From Martelella sp. NC20 (GTDB lineage Bacteria > Pseudomonadota > Alphaproteobacteria > Rhizobiales > Rhizobiaceae): a DNA stretch of 64,000 nucleotides. The stretch is taken from the NCBI RefSeq assembly GCF_013459645.1, contig NZ_CP054861.1:2282001-2346000 (forward strand). The letters are read 5' to 3'. A program made the position numbers and the translations under genes. Positions within the stretch are counted from its first letter, which is position 1, and the number at the start of each line of letters is the position of its first letter. The notes under the pieces are model-generated. The model was not told the DNA's origin. It saw nothing but the letters and a program-made list of their open reading frames with translations, and searched no databases. Below, piece by piece: positions 34,861 through 47,221 of this stretch.

Positions 34861-36470
34861 GCGTATCCGTGGCAAATGCAGTGGCAACCCCGACAAACCT
34901 GTCCCCGGAAACGGGGGCAGGCGTCATTGGCGTACACGGCGTAACCAAGCGCTTCCCCGGCGTGATCGCGGTGAACAACGTTTCGCTTACATTTCATCCC
35001 GGTGAGGTCCATGTCCTTCTGGGCGAGAACGGCGCGGGCAAATCGACACTGGTCGGCATTCTTTCCGGTCTTCAGCCGCCGGACGAGGGCTACCTGTCGC
35101 TCAACGGAAAGAAAACCCGGCTCGCCAGCCCCTCGGCCAGTCTCGATGCCGGCATCAGCACGGTCTTCCAGCATTCCATGCTGGTGCCGACGCTGACGGT
35201 TCTGGAAAACCTGACGCTGGGCGCGCCCTGGTATGAGCGTCCGCCCCGTGCCCGGATCACGGCGCGAATGGCGGAACTGAAGCGGCAATTCGCGCTTTCA
35301 CTCCCGCTTGACGCCATTACCGGCGAGCTTTCGCTTGGCCAGCAGCAGCAGATCGAGATCGCCCGCGCGCTTTTACGCGACAGCAAGGTGCTGATTCTTG
35401 ATGAAGCGACCTCCATGCTCACGCCCCAGGGCGCGCAGGAGCTTGGCGAGCGGATGCAGCAACTGGTCAAAAGCGGGCTGGCGGTGATTTTCATCACCCA
35501 CAAACTCGCTGAAGCCTATCGTTATGGCAACCGTATTTCCGTGCTCAAACAGGGCGCGCTCGCCGGCGAAATGGGTCCGGAACAGTTGAAATCCATGTCC
35601 GAGGACGAGGCGGTGGACGAGATCGTCCGTCTGATGTTCGGCCGCGAGGCCGGCGCCACGTCCACCGATCACAGGAAAAGCACGGCGCGTGAAAATATCG
35701 CTCTCAAGGTCGAGGCCCTGTCGACAGAGGGCGATGCCGACGTCATGGGCCTTGAAGACATTTCGCTGAGCCTGCGTGCAGGTGAGATCGTCGGCGTGGC
35801 CGGGATCGATGGCAATGGCCAGAAGCAGCTGGCCGAGGCCATGGCGGGCCAGCGGCCCCTCAATTCCGGGCGCGTCGAACTTGACGGCGAGGATATTACC
35901 CGCGCCTCCATCGCACAGCGCCGCCGCAAGGGGCTCCGTTACCTGACGGATGACCGTTTGTCCGAAGGGTCGGTCGCCGCCTTTCCGATTTCGGAGAATA
36001 CGGTGCTCAAGGATATCGGCCAGCCGCCTTTCTGGGTGAACGGCCTGGAGCGCCCGCACCGCATCGCGGAGCATGCGCGCGATCTCATCGCAAGGTTTTC
36101 GGTGAGCACGCCCAGCGAGACCACCCCGATCGGGCGGCTTTCGGGCGGCAATATCCAGAAGGTCCTGCTGGCGCGCGAACTCTCGGGCGAGGCGCGCGTG
36201 GTGGTGTTCAACAAGCCCACTTACGGGCTGGACCTCAAGAACATCGATACATCGCGCCAGCGCATCGCCGACATCGCCGAACGCGGCCTCGGAGTGCTGC
36301 TCATCTCGACCGACCTCGACGAGTTGATGGCCCTGTCGGACCGCATCGCGGTGATGGAAGGCGGCCGTATCCGCGGGATCGTCGAAAACGACGGCAGCGG
36401 CGAGGCCCTGCGCCTGCGTATCGGCCGGATGATGGCCGGCGAGGAAGAAAACAGACAGGCGACGGCATGA
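34857..36470 (+). CDS. ABC transporter ATPase, duplicated (nucleoside/sugar type)
   Basis: A 537-residue protein with two nucleotide-binding domains, as in BMP-type nucleoside importers. The first has Walker A GENGAGKSTLVG, signature LSLGQQQQIEIARALL and Walker B VLILDEATSMLTP. The second has GIDGNGQKQLAEAM (Walker A is degenerate), LSGGNIQKVLLARELS and VVVFNKPTYGLDL, where the usual DEP is NKP. The degenerate second site is common in this family. GTG start with GTGA overlap to the binding-protein stop. Confidence 0.9.
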   Translation: MSVSVANAVATPTNLSPETGAGVIGVHGVTKRFPGVIAVNNVSLTFHPGEVHVLLGENGAGKSTLVGILSGLQPPDEGYLSLNGKKTRLASPSASLDAGISTVFQHSMLVPTLTVLENLTLGAPWYERPPRARITARMAELKRQFALSLPLDAITGELSLGQQQQIEIARALLRDSKVLILDEATSMLTPQGAQELGERMQQLVKSGLAVIFITHKLAEAYRYGNRISVLKQGALAGEMGPEQLKSMSEDEAVDEIVRLMFGREAGATSTDHRKSTARENIALKVEALSTEGDADVMGLEDISLSLRAGEIVGVAGIDGNGQKQLAEAMAGQRPLNSGRVELDGEDITRASIAQRRRKGLRYLTDDRLSEGSVAAFPISENTVLKDIGQPPFWVNGLERPHRIAEHARDLIARFSVSTPSETTPIGRLSGGNIQKVLLARELSGEARVVVFNKPTYGLDLKNIDTSRQRIADIAERGLGVLLISTDLDELMALSDRIAVMEGGRIRGIVENDGSGEALRLRIGRMMAGEEENRQATA

Positions 36471-37576
36471 GCATGCAAGACGAAATCAACGCCGTACCGG
36501 CGGATACGCAAACGGACAATGTCGGCAGCGCGCGACCGGTGAACGAGCGCAGTGCATTCCAGCGCATTCTGACGCTGACCGTTGGTCCGATCATCGCGGC
36601 CTTCCTGCTGTCGGCGATCATCCTGATGCTGGTGGGCGTCAACCCGTTGACCTATTACGGCTACATTCTCGAACGCTCGCTCTTTTCGGGACTGGGCCTG
36701 CAGCAGACGGCAACCCGCATGGCGCCGCTTCTGTTTCTCTGCGCCGGCCTGATCGTTGCGTTCCGCGCGGGGATATGGAATCTGGGAACGGACGGGCAAT
36801 TCCTGCTCGGCGCTGTCGCCGCTGCGGCCACCGCGCCCCTCCTGGTCGGCATTCTGCCCGGATGGGCGGTGCTTCTGGTCGGCTTCGTGCTGGCCGCGCT
36901 CGTCGGCGCGCTCTGGTCGGTCATACCGGCGCTGCTCAAGGCATATCAGGGCGTGAACGAGATCATCACGACGCTGATGATGTCGTTTCTCGGCGTGCTT
37001 TTGGCCTCGACGCTGGTCAAGCTGGTCTTCAGGGACCCGTCGACCACAGTACCGCAGACCCGAACTCTTCCGGTCGAAGACCGTTTGCCAAGGCTGTTCG
37101 ACACCTCGATTTCCAGCGGCCTGATCTGGGGGTTGATCGCCGTTCTGGCCGTCCATCTGATGATGACCCGCACATCCTTCGGATTGCGGTTGCGGATGGT
37201 GGGCGCAAACCCAGTCGCCGCGACCCATGCGGGCCTGTCGGTGCCGCTCCTGACCATGGCGACGTTTGCGCTGTCGGCAGGCCTGGCCGGGCTCGCGGGC
37301 GCTTCCGAAATCCTCGGCGTTGCCGGCAATGTACCCGCCAACTGGAACCCCGCCTATGGGCTGATGGTCATCCCGCTGGTCTTTCTTGCCCGCTTCAACG
37401 GTATCGGCGCGATCGTGCTCGTCTTCTTCTACTCGGCGCTGATGATCGGCAGCGAGAGTGCCGCGCGCCGTCTCGGCGTGCCGCAGAACTTCACCCTCGT
37501 GCTGGTCGCCAGCCTGCTGATCTGCCTTGGGCTCGGCGAGTATATCGATCAGCACAAACGCAAGAAGGAGCGTTGA
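36467..37576 (+). CDS. ABC transporter permease, BMP/nucleoside type (first)
   Basis: A 369-residue membrane protein with a cytoplasmic N-tail of about 35 residues, then eight or so hydrophobic segments. Motifs are FRAGIWNLGTDGQFLLGAVA and YQGVNEIITTLMMSFLG (NEIxxTLMxN-like), typical of YufP/BmpC permeases. Start overlaps the ATPase stop (ATGA). Confidence 0.9.
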   Translation: MSMQDEINAVPADTQTDNVGSARPVNERSAFQRILTLTVGPIIAAFLLSAIILMLVGVNPLTYYGYILERSLFSGLGLQQTATRMAPLLFLCAGLIVAFRAGIWNLGTDGQFLLGAVAAAATAPLLVGILPGWAVLLVGFVLAALVGALWSVIPALLKAYQGVNEIITTLMMSFLGVLLASTLVKLVFRDPSTTVPQTRTLPVEDRLPRLFDTSISSGLIWGLIAVLAVHLMMTRTSFGLRLRMVGANPVAATHAGLSVPLLTMATFALSAGLAGLAGASEILGVAGNVPANWNPAYGLMVIPLVFLARFNGIGAIVLVFFYSALMIGSESAARRLGVPQNFTLVLVASLLICLGLGEYIDQHKRKKER

Positions 37577-37577
37577 G

Positions 37578-38513
37578 ATGAGCGGATTGCTAACCGAGGC
37601 GTTCCTGTCGTCTCTTCTCACGGGCGCGATCATTGCCGCCATCCCGATGCTTCTGGCTGGCCTTGGCGAGCAGATGTCGGAAAAGGCGGGCGTGCTCAAT
37701 ATCGGCATCGAAGGCATGATGCTGATGGGGGCCTATATGGGCTTTCTCGTTGCCTTCAGGACCGAGTCCCTGTGGCTGGGCTTTCTGGGCGGCATGCTTG
37801 GCGGCGTATTGGTTGCCATCGTCATGGCCGTGCTCTGCGTGCGTCTGGGTCTGAACCAGATCGTGATCGGCATCGGCCTGACGCTGGGGGTGGAGGGGCT
37901 GACCGCGCTGCTTCACCATTTCCAGTTCTCGCGAACCTATCCGCGCTTACCCGCGCCGGAACGGTTGAACATTCCGGGATTGACCGATCTGCCGGTGATC
38001 GGGCCATCGCTCTTCGGGCGTCATCTGATTGTCTATCTTGCGCTCCTGGCGGTCGCGGTGCTGGCGTTCCTCTATCGGCGCACCAATCTCGGCATGACGC
38101 TGCGGGCTGCCGGTGAACGGCCTGCGGCGCTGGACGTGGCCGGTGGCAATGTGCTCGGCATCCGCGTTTTCGCGGTTCTGTTCACCGGCGCGATGGCAGG
38201 TTTAGGCGGCGCCTATCTCGCCAATATCGGGGCAGGGCTGTTCCTGCCTTTCATGACCGGCGGCGCGGGCTTCATCGGCATCGTGCTCGCCATGCTGGCG
38301 CGGGGCCGGCCGCTCTGGGTGTTGATCGGCTCGCTCATCTTCGGCGCGGCGCTGTCCCTGACCACGGCCCTGCAGGTCGCGGGATCGAACATTCCGACCG
38401 ACGTCATCCAGATGCTGCCTTTCGCGGCAGTGATGCTCGTCCTCGTGCTTTTCGGACGCCGGGCAAAACTGCCTGCGGCACTGGGTGCTGCTTACGAACG
38501 CGGCGCCCGCTGA
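37578..38513 (+). CDS. ABC transporter permease, BMP/nucleoside type (second)
   Basis: A 311-residue YufQ/BmpB-like permease. AGLGEQMSEKAGVLNIGIEG and MMLMGAYMGF are the hallmark near the N-terminus; later GLNQIVIGIGLTLGVEGL and FMTGGAGFIGIVLAMLARGR occur. The ATG at 37578 follows AAGGAG one base after the previous stop; the frame to 37527 lies in the preceding gene. Pairs with the previous permease. Confidence 0.9.
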   Translation: MSGLLTEAFLSSLLTGAIIAAIPMLLAGLGEQMSEKAGVLNIGIEGMMLMGAYMGFLVAFRTESLWLGFLGGMLGGVLVAIVMAVLCVRLGLNQIVIGIGLTLGVEGLTALLHHFQFSRTYPRLPAPERLNIPGLTDLPVIGPSLFGRHLIVYLALLAVAVLAFLYRRTNLGMTLRAAGERPAALDVAGGNVLGIRVFAVLFTGAMAGLGGAYLANIGAGLFLPFMTGGAGFIGIVLAMLARGRPLWVLIGSLIFGAALSLTTALQVAGSNIPTDVIQMLPFAAVMLVLVLFGRRAKLPAALGAAYERGAR

Positions 38514-39380
<867 letters not shown>

Positions 39381-39390
39381 GGAGGGCCAG

Positions 39391-41351
<1,961 letters not shown>

Positions 41352-41353
<2 letters not shown>

Positions 41354-42125
41354 CAGGCTGCTGCAAAACGGCTTCGTTGGTTGTTTTTGGTTGCGTATTC
41401 GGTTGGATACTGCGTTTGACGTGGTTGCTGACGTTGGTTGCCGGTGTCTGCTCTGGTCTTTAGAGTCTGTCAGGTTCAAATCGAACCAGACAGACTCTAG
41501 ATTTATTTGTTTTCGTTTGTCTTTTCGGGAAAACCGGATTCCACTTTTCCCTGACAAACTCTAGCGACTGGGCGGCGGCTGCGGCAAGGAGCTTCTGCAG
41601 TCTGACGAGGTTATAGGCTGCGATTGCGAAACCGAAGACGGCGGCCACTTTCGGTCTGCCGCGAACTTTGACCTTGGCGAAGCCGGCCTGTGCTTTGATC
41701 CGGCTGAACACCTTCTCAACGCGCTTGCGGCAGCGCAGGCTGATGCCGTAGCCGGGATGATGCGTCGTGCGCTTGGCCATGGCTGTCTTGCGGACCTTGC
41801 CGATCTTGGAAACACTGCCGTTGATGGCGATATGCGGCGTGACCTTGCGGGCGCGCAAGCTCCCGACAAAGGCTTCGACATCAGCGCGGACAGGAAATCC
41901 CGCGCCACATCCGCTTCGAGCAGCCGGTCGCGATTGTGCGTGAAGCCGGTTGGATGCCAGATATCGGCATCCATCGAAAGCCCGACGAACCAGCGAAACA
42001 GAAGATTGTAGTTGATTTGCTCCATCAGCATCCGATCGCCCGCGCATCAATCCACCCCCGCAAATCAACGCCAAAACTGAATCACAGACTCAGCCCGCTG
42101 ACCAGGAGTTTTGCAGCAGTCTGTT
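41352..42125 (-). mobile_element. Decayed IS5-like element with intact terminal inverted repeats
   Basis: Ends are AACAGGCTGCTGCAAAAC (41352-41369) and GTTTTGCAGCAGTCTGTT (42108-42125), inverted with one mismatch over 18 bases. Inside, the minus strand codes for transposase pieces: an N-terminal part from 42031 (INYNLLFRWFVGLSMDADIW, RDRLLEADVARDFL) and, in another frame, a C-terminal part (DVEAFVGSLRARKVTPHIAI, ISLRCRKRVEKVFSRIKAQA). The central catalytic region between them is deleted near 41885. At 774 bp it cannot move by itself. Confidence 0.85.
41461..41564. repeat. MITE-like palindromic element nested in the IS
   Basis: About 104 bases bounded by TAGAGTCTGTCAGG (41461-41474) and CCTGACAAACTCTA (inverted, 13 of 14). 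It contains an almost perfect 39-base palindrome at its left end (41461-41499) and a second dyad (GGGAAAA ... TTTTCCC, about 41527-41551). It interrupts the 3' end of the transposase frame and extends that frame with unrelated codons. Short AT-richer repeats of this kind are common between genes in rhizobia (general knowledge). Confidence 0.6.
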
Positions 42126-42397
42126 GTATCGATCCGCGCATGTTGCCGCTGCTTCACGGCCGGCGGGTCGTCCTTGTGGATGATGTGATTTCCTCGGGAC
42201 AATCGATCATGGCGGGGCTGTCGCTTTTGAAACAATGCGGCATCCGCCCCGTGGCGATCGTCGCCGCCATGTTGCAGACGTCACGCCATGTCGAGGCTCT
42301 GGCCGCTTTCGACGCGGATATCGCCGCCTGCATGCACGCCTGCTTCGCCACGCCATTGCTTCTGCGCGGCCCGGACGGGCTCTGGCGGGCGGCATGA
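42122..42397 (+). pseudogene. 3' fragment of a phosphoribosyltransferase gene
   Basis: The 91-codon remnant reads LHGRRVVLVDDVISSGQSIM, the PRPP-binding VVLVDDVxxTG-type motif of type I phosphoribosyltransferases, followed by LKQCGIRPVAIVAAMLQTSR. The N-terminal half is lost exactly at the IS right end, so the insertion or an IS-mediated deletion removed it. Which phosphoribosyltransferase it was is uncertain. Confidence 0.7.
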
Positions 42398-42398
42398 G

Positions 42399-42428
42399 AA
42401 GGCCCGCGATCCGGAGACCGCGGGCCTT
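42399..42428. terminator. Stem-loop between convergent remnant and PRC-barrel gene
   Basis: AAGGCCCGCG and CGCGGGCCTT form a perfect 10-bp stem with a 10-base loop. It lies two bases past the remnant's stop and 24 bases beyond the PRC gene stop. Likely a bidirectional terminator. Confidence 0.7.
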
Positions 42429-42451
42429 CTGCAAGGGTTTGCAGGCCGGAA

Positions 42452-43474
42452 TTAGTTCAGAAGAACGGCGTCCGGATTATCGTTCAGGCTCTGCTCGGTA
42501 TATTCCGGCTGGTTTTCGAGCGTGGCGCGATCATACCTGGTCTGGATCACATAACTGTCGCCATCGCTCATGACAGTGGCCGTTTCGGCCGAGATGGCAA
42601 CCGGCTTTTCGCCAATGCCCAGGAACCCGCCGACATCAACGACGAAGACGTTTTCGTTGTTGTCGCCGTAGACGATGATGTCGGAGATTTCGCCGACACT
42701 GTCGCCATCGGCGCCGAGCACCGGCGCGCCTTCCAACTCGTCATAGGAGATCGAGGCGGTGTCGACTTCGCTCATGCCTTCCAGCATCGGGTTTTCCGCC
42801 GTTGCCATCATGCCGTCGTTCTGCATGGCATCGCCGGCATTGTCGACATTTTCCGCCATGTCGTTCATGGCGTCGCCGGTGGCATTGCCTGCCTGATCAA
42901 GGGCCGTTCCCGCCGTGTTGGCAAGATCGGTGGCTCCGTCAGCCATGGTGCCTTCCGGAGCCGGTGCGCGGCCAACCTTCATCAGGTTTTCGTCATCGGA
43001 CTTGAATTCCGGCGCGGATTCGAGCTCTTCGCGGGTGGCGTCGATGCTCAGCCATGCGCCATTGTCGCCGGGCTGCCAGGACAGACGGTCGAAAGAAATC
43101 GCAACTTTCTTTTCGCCGATGCCGAGGAAGCCGCCGACGCCGATCACTGCGGCGTTCGCCGAACCGTCGGTGTTCATCACGATATCGGCGACATCGCCAA
43201 CCTGCTCGCGTTCCTGATTTTCGGCGCTCATGCCGTAGACCGGCCAGCCGAGCAGCGAACTGGCCAGAACCTGCTGGTCCGTTGCACCGTAGAAGCTTTT
43301 TGCCTCATCGCCTGCGGCCTGACGGTCAGGAAAGACCGGCGCTGCGCCGGTTTCCATGCCCGAGCTGGCTTCAGGCTGCTTCATGGGGTCGGCAGTGTTG
43401 GTGTCCTGGGCAAAGGCTGCGCCCGCCGAAACAACAGCTACCAGTGCCGTGGTCGAAAGAATCTTGCGAAGCAT
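42452..43474 (-). CDS. Exported protein with two PRC-barrel domains
   Basis: A 340-residue acidic protein with a signal peptide (LSTTALVAVVSAGAAFAQD). Two PRC-barrel repeats each contain a GGFLGIGEK motif: the first about residues 75-145 (VGDVADIVMNTDGSANAAVI, GGFLGIGEKKVAIS) and the second about 245-320 (VGEISDIIVYGDNNENVFVV, GGFLGIGEKPVAIS). A low-complexity Asn/Asp/Met linker (NTAGTALDQAGNATGDAMND) joins them. Function unknown; such proteins are frequent envelope-stress-associated proteins in rhizobia. Single gene. Confidence 0.85.
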   Translation of the reverse strand: MLRKILSTTALVAVVSAGAAFAQDTNTADPMKQPEASSGMETGAAPVFPDRQAAGDEAKSFYGATDQQVLASSLLGWPVYGMSAENQEREQVGDVADIVMNTDGSANAAVIGVGGFLGIGEKKVAISFDRLSWQPGDNGAWLSIDATREELESAPEFKSDDENLMKVGRAPAPEGTMADGATDLANTAGTALDQAGNATGDAMNDMAENVDNAGDAMQNDGMMATAENPMLEGMSEVDTASISYDELEGAPVLGADGDSVGEISDIIVYGDNNENVFVVDVGGFLGIGEKPVAISAETATVMSDGDSYVIQTRYDRATLENQPEYTEQSLNDNPDAVLLN

Positions 43475-43625
43475 GTCAATACTCCTCTTTTCTTGAGTTG
43501 CTCCAATTTAGGCGCGATTTAATATTTCTATTATTTTCTTTTATCTCACCTTGCTCACGACAATAAAACGCCCCCGCCCGACCCTTGTTCCTGCCGGCAG
43601 TGATTTTTTTGGAAAAAAAACGTCG

Positions 43626-43661
43626 AAAAAAGCCCGCCGCGTTCTGAGATACGGGCGGGCT
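43626..43661 (-). terminator. Terminator of the HWE kinase gene
   Basis: On the minus strand AGCCCGCCC pairs with GGCGGGCT around a 14-base loop, followed by TTTTTCG and, 13 bases later, a longer T-run. It lies just beyond the kinase stop. Confidence 0.75.
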
Positions 43662-43684
43662 GGTTCATCCGAAATCGTATCTGG

Positions 43685-45190
43685 TCAGCAATAGCGCAGC
43701 GGCATCGCAATGTGGACCTTGAGGCCGGTTTCGGCATAGTCGACATCGACCTTGCTGCCGATCACCTTGTCGAGGCTGCGTTCGATCAGAACGGATCCGA
43801 AGCCGCGCTGCCCGGGCGTGGTCACCTGCGGACCGCCGACCTCCACCCAGTCGAGCTGCAGATGCGCGCCGCCGCCTTCATCCTTGCAGGCGACGGTTAT
43901 ATCCACGACGCCGGCCCGGGTCGAAAGCGCTCCGAACTTGGCGGCGTTGCTGGCAAGCTCATGGATGACAAGGCCCAGCGCCAGCGCTTCGTCGGGATCG
44001 AGGTAGACCGCGCTGCCATGAATATCCACCTGCCGGTCCGAGGTGTCGGTGTAGGGCGCGATCTGTGAGCGCAGCAGCCGGTCGAGGGCGATCGCCCCCC
44101 ACTGCTCGTCCGAAAGCAGGGTGTGCGCCGCCGAAAGCGCCTGGAGCCGACCGGAGAACGACATATTGAACTCGGCGGAGGTGCGCGAGCGCCGCAGCGT
44201 CTGCCCGGCGATCGACTGCACGATCGCCAGCGTATTCTTGACCCGATGATTGAGTTCGCGCAACAGGAGACGGGTCTTCTGCTCGGTTTCCTTGGTGGTG
44301 GTGATGTCCACAACCACGCCGAAGACCGGCCCCTTGCGCTCCTCGATCATCGCGTTCTCATAGGCGCCGCCCAGAGAAAGAAGCCATTTGCCGGTGGAAT
44401 CCACCTTGAATTCGCATTGATATTCCTCGCCCCGGTCAAGCGCTGCCTTGAACCGGCGCATCAGGGAAAACCGCATTTCGGGATTGATGGCGCCGAGCAC
44501 CCGGCGACAGGTCAGCGGCTCGTCCGGTGCGAGCGCAAGCATTTCCCGCAAGGCATTGTCGCATTCGACGGTCTCGCTGACGCCGTCCCAGCTCCAGGTC
44601 GCAATGTTGGCCGCCCTCAATGCCATCGAGTGACGCCGTTCCGATTGTGAAAGGGCGATATCGGCCGAAGCCTTGCCGCGCGCGGCGTGCTTCAGTTCGT
44701 ACAGCGATCCGGCAAGGTTTGCCAGCCTGCGAAGCGCTTCGGCGTCCTCTTGCGTGGTGTCGCGGTGATTTTCGCCATCGATGATGCAGATGGCCCCGGC
44801 ATTGACGCCGTGGACCCGGATGGGCGCGCCGGCGAAAAACTTCACGCGCTCGCCCTCGAACATCGGCACCGAACGCGCGAGCGCTTTCTGCGTCTCGGGA
44901 TTGTTGATGATCAGCGCCTGCTGTTTTTGAAGCGCGATCGGATAGACGAACAGGCCCGAGCGGGTTGGAACGTCGTCAATTTTCATGCCATGGACGGCCT
45001 GGACCCAATTTTCGTCAGAATCGGCAATCAGGATCAAGGCAGCCGGGCACGAAAAGAGATTTGCCGCCGCCTCGACGATCGCGACGAAGTTCTCGTCGGT
45101 TTCCGCGGCGCGCATGATGGATTGCGAAAGCGTCTTCAGGCGGTCCTCGTCCCTGATCGCGTCCACAATTTCCGATGGCAAATGTTCCAC
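43685..45190 (-). CDS. HWE-family sensor histidine kinase with GAF and PAS-like domains
   Basis: A 501-residue soluble kinase. Residues about 30-165 are a GAF domain (FVAIVEAAANLFSCPAALIL ... GVNAGAICIIDGE), about 185-300 a PAS-like region (ANIATWSWDGVSETVECDNA). The catalytic core begins LRELNHRVKNTLAIVQSIAG, with the HWE-type phospho-accepting His and N-box VIHELASNAAKFGALS, then VEVGGPQVTTPGQRGFGSVL. GTG start at 45190. No transmembrane segment. HWE kinases often feed the general stress response or light signalling; its partner is not in the window. Confidence 0.88.
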   Translation of the reverse strand: MEHLPSEIVDAIRDEDRLKTLSQSIMRAAETDENFVAIVEAAANLFSCPAALILIADSDENWVQAVHGMKIDDVPTRSGLFVYPIALQKQQALIINNPETQKALARSVPMFEGERVKFFAGAPIRVHGVNAGAICIIDGENHRDTTQEDAEALRRLANLAGSLYELKHAARGKASADIALSQSERRHSMALRAANIATWSWDGVSETVECDNALREMLALAPDEPLTCRRVLGAINPEMRFSLMRRFKAALDRGEEYQCEFKVDSTGKWLLSLGGAYENAMIEERKGPVFGVVVDITTTKETEQKTRLLLRELNHRVKNTLAIVQSIAGQTLRRSRTSAEFNMSFSGRLQALSAAHTLLSDEQWGAIALDRLLRSQIAPYTDTSDRQVDIHGSAVYLDPDEALALGLVIHELASNAAKFGALSTRAGVVDITVACKDEGGGAHLQLDWVEVGGPQVTTPGQRGFGSVLIERSLDKVIGSKVDVDYAETGLKVHIAMPLRYC

Positions 45191-45758
45191 AGGCTAAAGC
45201 TCTTCGATTTCGCTCAGGCACAGAATCCCCCGCCCGGGCACACCTATAAGTCACCGGGCCGAAAACGCGCAAGGATTTCCGGCCTTGCATCGAAACGTCC
45301 CGACTTGGCGATCGGTTCCGCCCATGCGTGATATTTCTGCATCGTAAATTCGGTCGCGGAACAAACAGGGATTGCGAGCGTTCAGAAAAGAAGCAACAAA
45401 GAGGTGCCGACTGACCGTGACGTGGCGGAAGGACAATGCTGCGTGCAAGCGCGGGTCGCGTCTCCGCTTGCGCGCGCCGCCGCGCGAATGCGATCCAGGG
45501 CTTGAGGGCATTCAGGGTTCGGGTATGCTTGCGTCACGCAAGCCATGGTACGGATCTTGTAAGGATAAAGCCTTTGGGCAAGATTGACGCATCCGGGTGG
45601 GCCCGACCGCGCCAGGGTAAAGGCCATTGACCATAGGTTGCGCAGCATTCGGTTTGGCCGGGGCGGCGCGACAAAGTATCGGAGTGGCCAGGGCCGCTCC
45701 ACTATTTTGACTGGCGGCGGGCCGAAAACGCCGCCCAAAACTGGGATAAGTAGTCGCA
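45191..45758. other. Long intergenic region
   Basis: About 570 bases without a supported gene or RNA. Overlapping Arg/Cys-rich frames on both strands look like GC-driven noise. A stem (GGCGGC / GCCGCC, about 45714-45736) lies 20-odd bases before the phosphomannomutase start. Promoters for the divergent kinase and manB genes should be here. Confidence 0.4.
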
Positions 45759-47177
45759 ATGAGCGTAAAATTCGGGACGAGTGGCCTTCGCGGCCTGTCA
45801 ACGGATCTTCTGGGGGAACCGTCTTCCCTTTATACCACGGCTTTCTGTCATCACCTGCAGCAGGCGGGATATGCCGCAAAGGGCGATGTCGTGCTCGTGG
45901 GTCAGGATTACCGCGATTCGAGCCCGGCCATCGCCGCCAACTGCATGGGGGCGATCGCGGCCGCCGGCTTCACGCCGGTCAATTGCGGGGCGCTGCCGAC
46001 GCCAGCGCTTGCCTTTTACGGCCAGAGGAAAAAAGCCGCCTCGATGATGATCACCGGCTCCCATATTCCGGCGGATCGAAACGGCATCAAGTTCTATCTG
46101 CCACACGGCGAGATTACCAAGGAGGATGAACAGGCTATTTCAGCCTTTGCCGAAAAGCTCAGAGGCACGGTCGAGCCGGCAACCGAGGAGGGCGAGGACG
46201 AGGCCAGCGAAGCGCTTGCCGGCTTCGGCGCGCGGTGCACCGCTATCCTGCCCGATGACGCCCTTTCAGGCATGAAGGTCGGCGTCTATCAGCATTCGAC
46301 GGTGGCGCGCGATCTGTTTATCGCGATCCTCGAACATTATGGCGCAGACGTCACTCCGCTCTGCTTTTCCGAGGAATTTATTCCTGTCGACACCGAGGCG
46401 GTGTCGCCGGAGACGGTTGAGCTTCTCAAGGGCTGGGCCGGCGAACACGGTTTCGACGCCATCATTTCCGCCGATGGCGATGCCGACCGTCCGTTGGTGG
46501 CGGATGAAACCGGTATGCCCTTGCGCGGCGATCTGATCGGACTGATGACCGCCAATTTTCTCGGCGCGAAAGTGGTGGTGACCCCGGTCACCTCCAATTC
46601 GGGCATCGAGAAGAACGGCGATTTTGAGGTGATTAGGACACAAGTCGGTTCGCCCTATGTGATCGCGGCGATGGAAAAGGCGATCCGCGAAGGCAAGGAG
46701 GGCGTCATGGGGTTTGAGGCCAATGGCGGTCTGCTGACGGCTTCGCCTTTCCGGCCCGCCGGCGACACCATCGCGCCATTGCCGACGCGCGATTGTTTCC
46801 TGCCGGTTCTCTCGGCGCTCTATCTTGCCCACCGCGACAACCGGCCCCTGTCGGAGCTCGCGAAAGCTCACAGCCTGCCGGTTGCCGACGCCGACCGGAT
46901 CAAGGATTTCGATCAGGCGCGCAGTGCCGCATTGATGGAATATCTGCGCGCAAGCGAGCGGAATCTCGCCGATTTCCTCGCGCCCATCGGCACGGTCGCC
47001 GGCACGAGCGACATCGACGGTCTGCGCGTCACGCTCGCCGACGGCCGCATCATCCATTTCCGCCCCTCCGGCAATGCGCCCGAAATGCGGTGCTATGTCG
47101 AGGCGGCAAGCGCGGGCGAGGCGCGCGAGCTTTTGAAGAAGGGTCTCGCCCTGATCGAAGGTTTCAAGGCCGGCTGA
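45759..47177 (+). CDS. Phosphomannomutase
   Basis: A 472-residue alpha-D-phosphohexomutase interconverting mannose-6-phosphate and mannose-1-phosphate. FGTSGLRGLSTDL at the N-terminus, the phosphoserine loop MMITGSHIPADRNGIKFYLP, the metal loop IISADGDADRPLVADE and the phosphate-binding FRPSGNAPEMRCYVEA end are all present. The loop reads TGSHIPADRNG instead of the usual TASHNPxxYNG, as in the rhizobial NoeK-like group. It precedes the GDP-mannose pyrophosphorylase gene by 44 bases; together they make GDP-mannose for polysaccharide. Confidence 0.9.
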   Translation: MSVKFGTSGLRGLSTDLLGEPSSLYTTAFCHHLQQAGYAAKGDVVLVGQDYRDSSPAIAANCMGAIAAAGFTPVNCGALPTPALAFYGQRKKAASMMITGSHIPADRNGIKFYLPHGEITKEDEQAISAFAEKLRGTVEPATEEGEDEASEALAGFGARCTAILPDDALSGMKVGVYQHSTVARDLFIAILEHYGADVTPLCFSEEFIPVDTEAVSPETVELLKGWAGEHGFDAIISADGDADRPLVADETGMPLRGDLIGLMTANFLGAKVVVTPVTSNSGIEKNGDFEVIRTQVGSPYVIAAMEKAIREGKEGVMGFEANGGLLTASPFRPAGDTIAPLPTRDCFLPVLSALYLAHRDNRPLSELAKAHSLPVADADRIKDFDQARSAALMEYLRASERNLADFLAPIGTVAGTSDIDGLRVTLADGRIIHFRPSGNAPEMRCYVEAASAGEARELLKKGLALIEGFKAG

Positions 47178-47221
47178 CCCGGCCATCTATTAAAGACGAA
47201 TTCATTAGGAGATTTATCGTT

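Noticed and set aside
36221..37717. 498-codon open frame on the minus strand
   Set aside because: Antisense to the BMP permease; hydrophilic, repetitive charged translation typical of the complement of membrane-protein codons.
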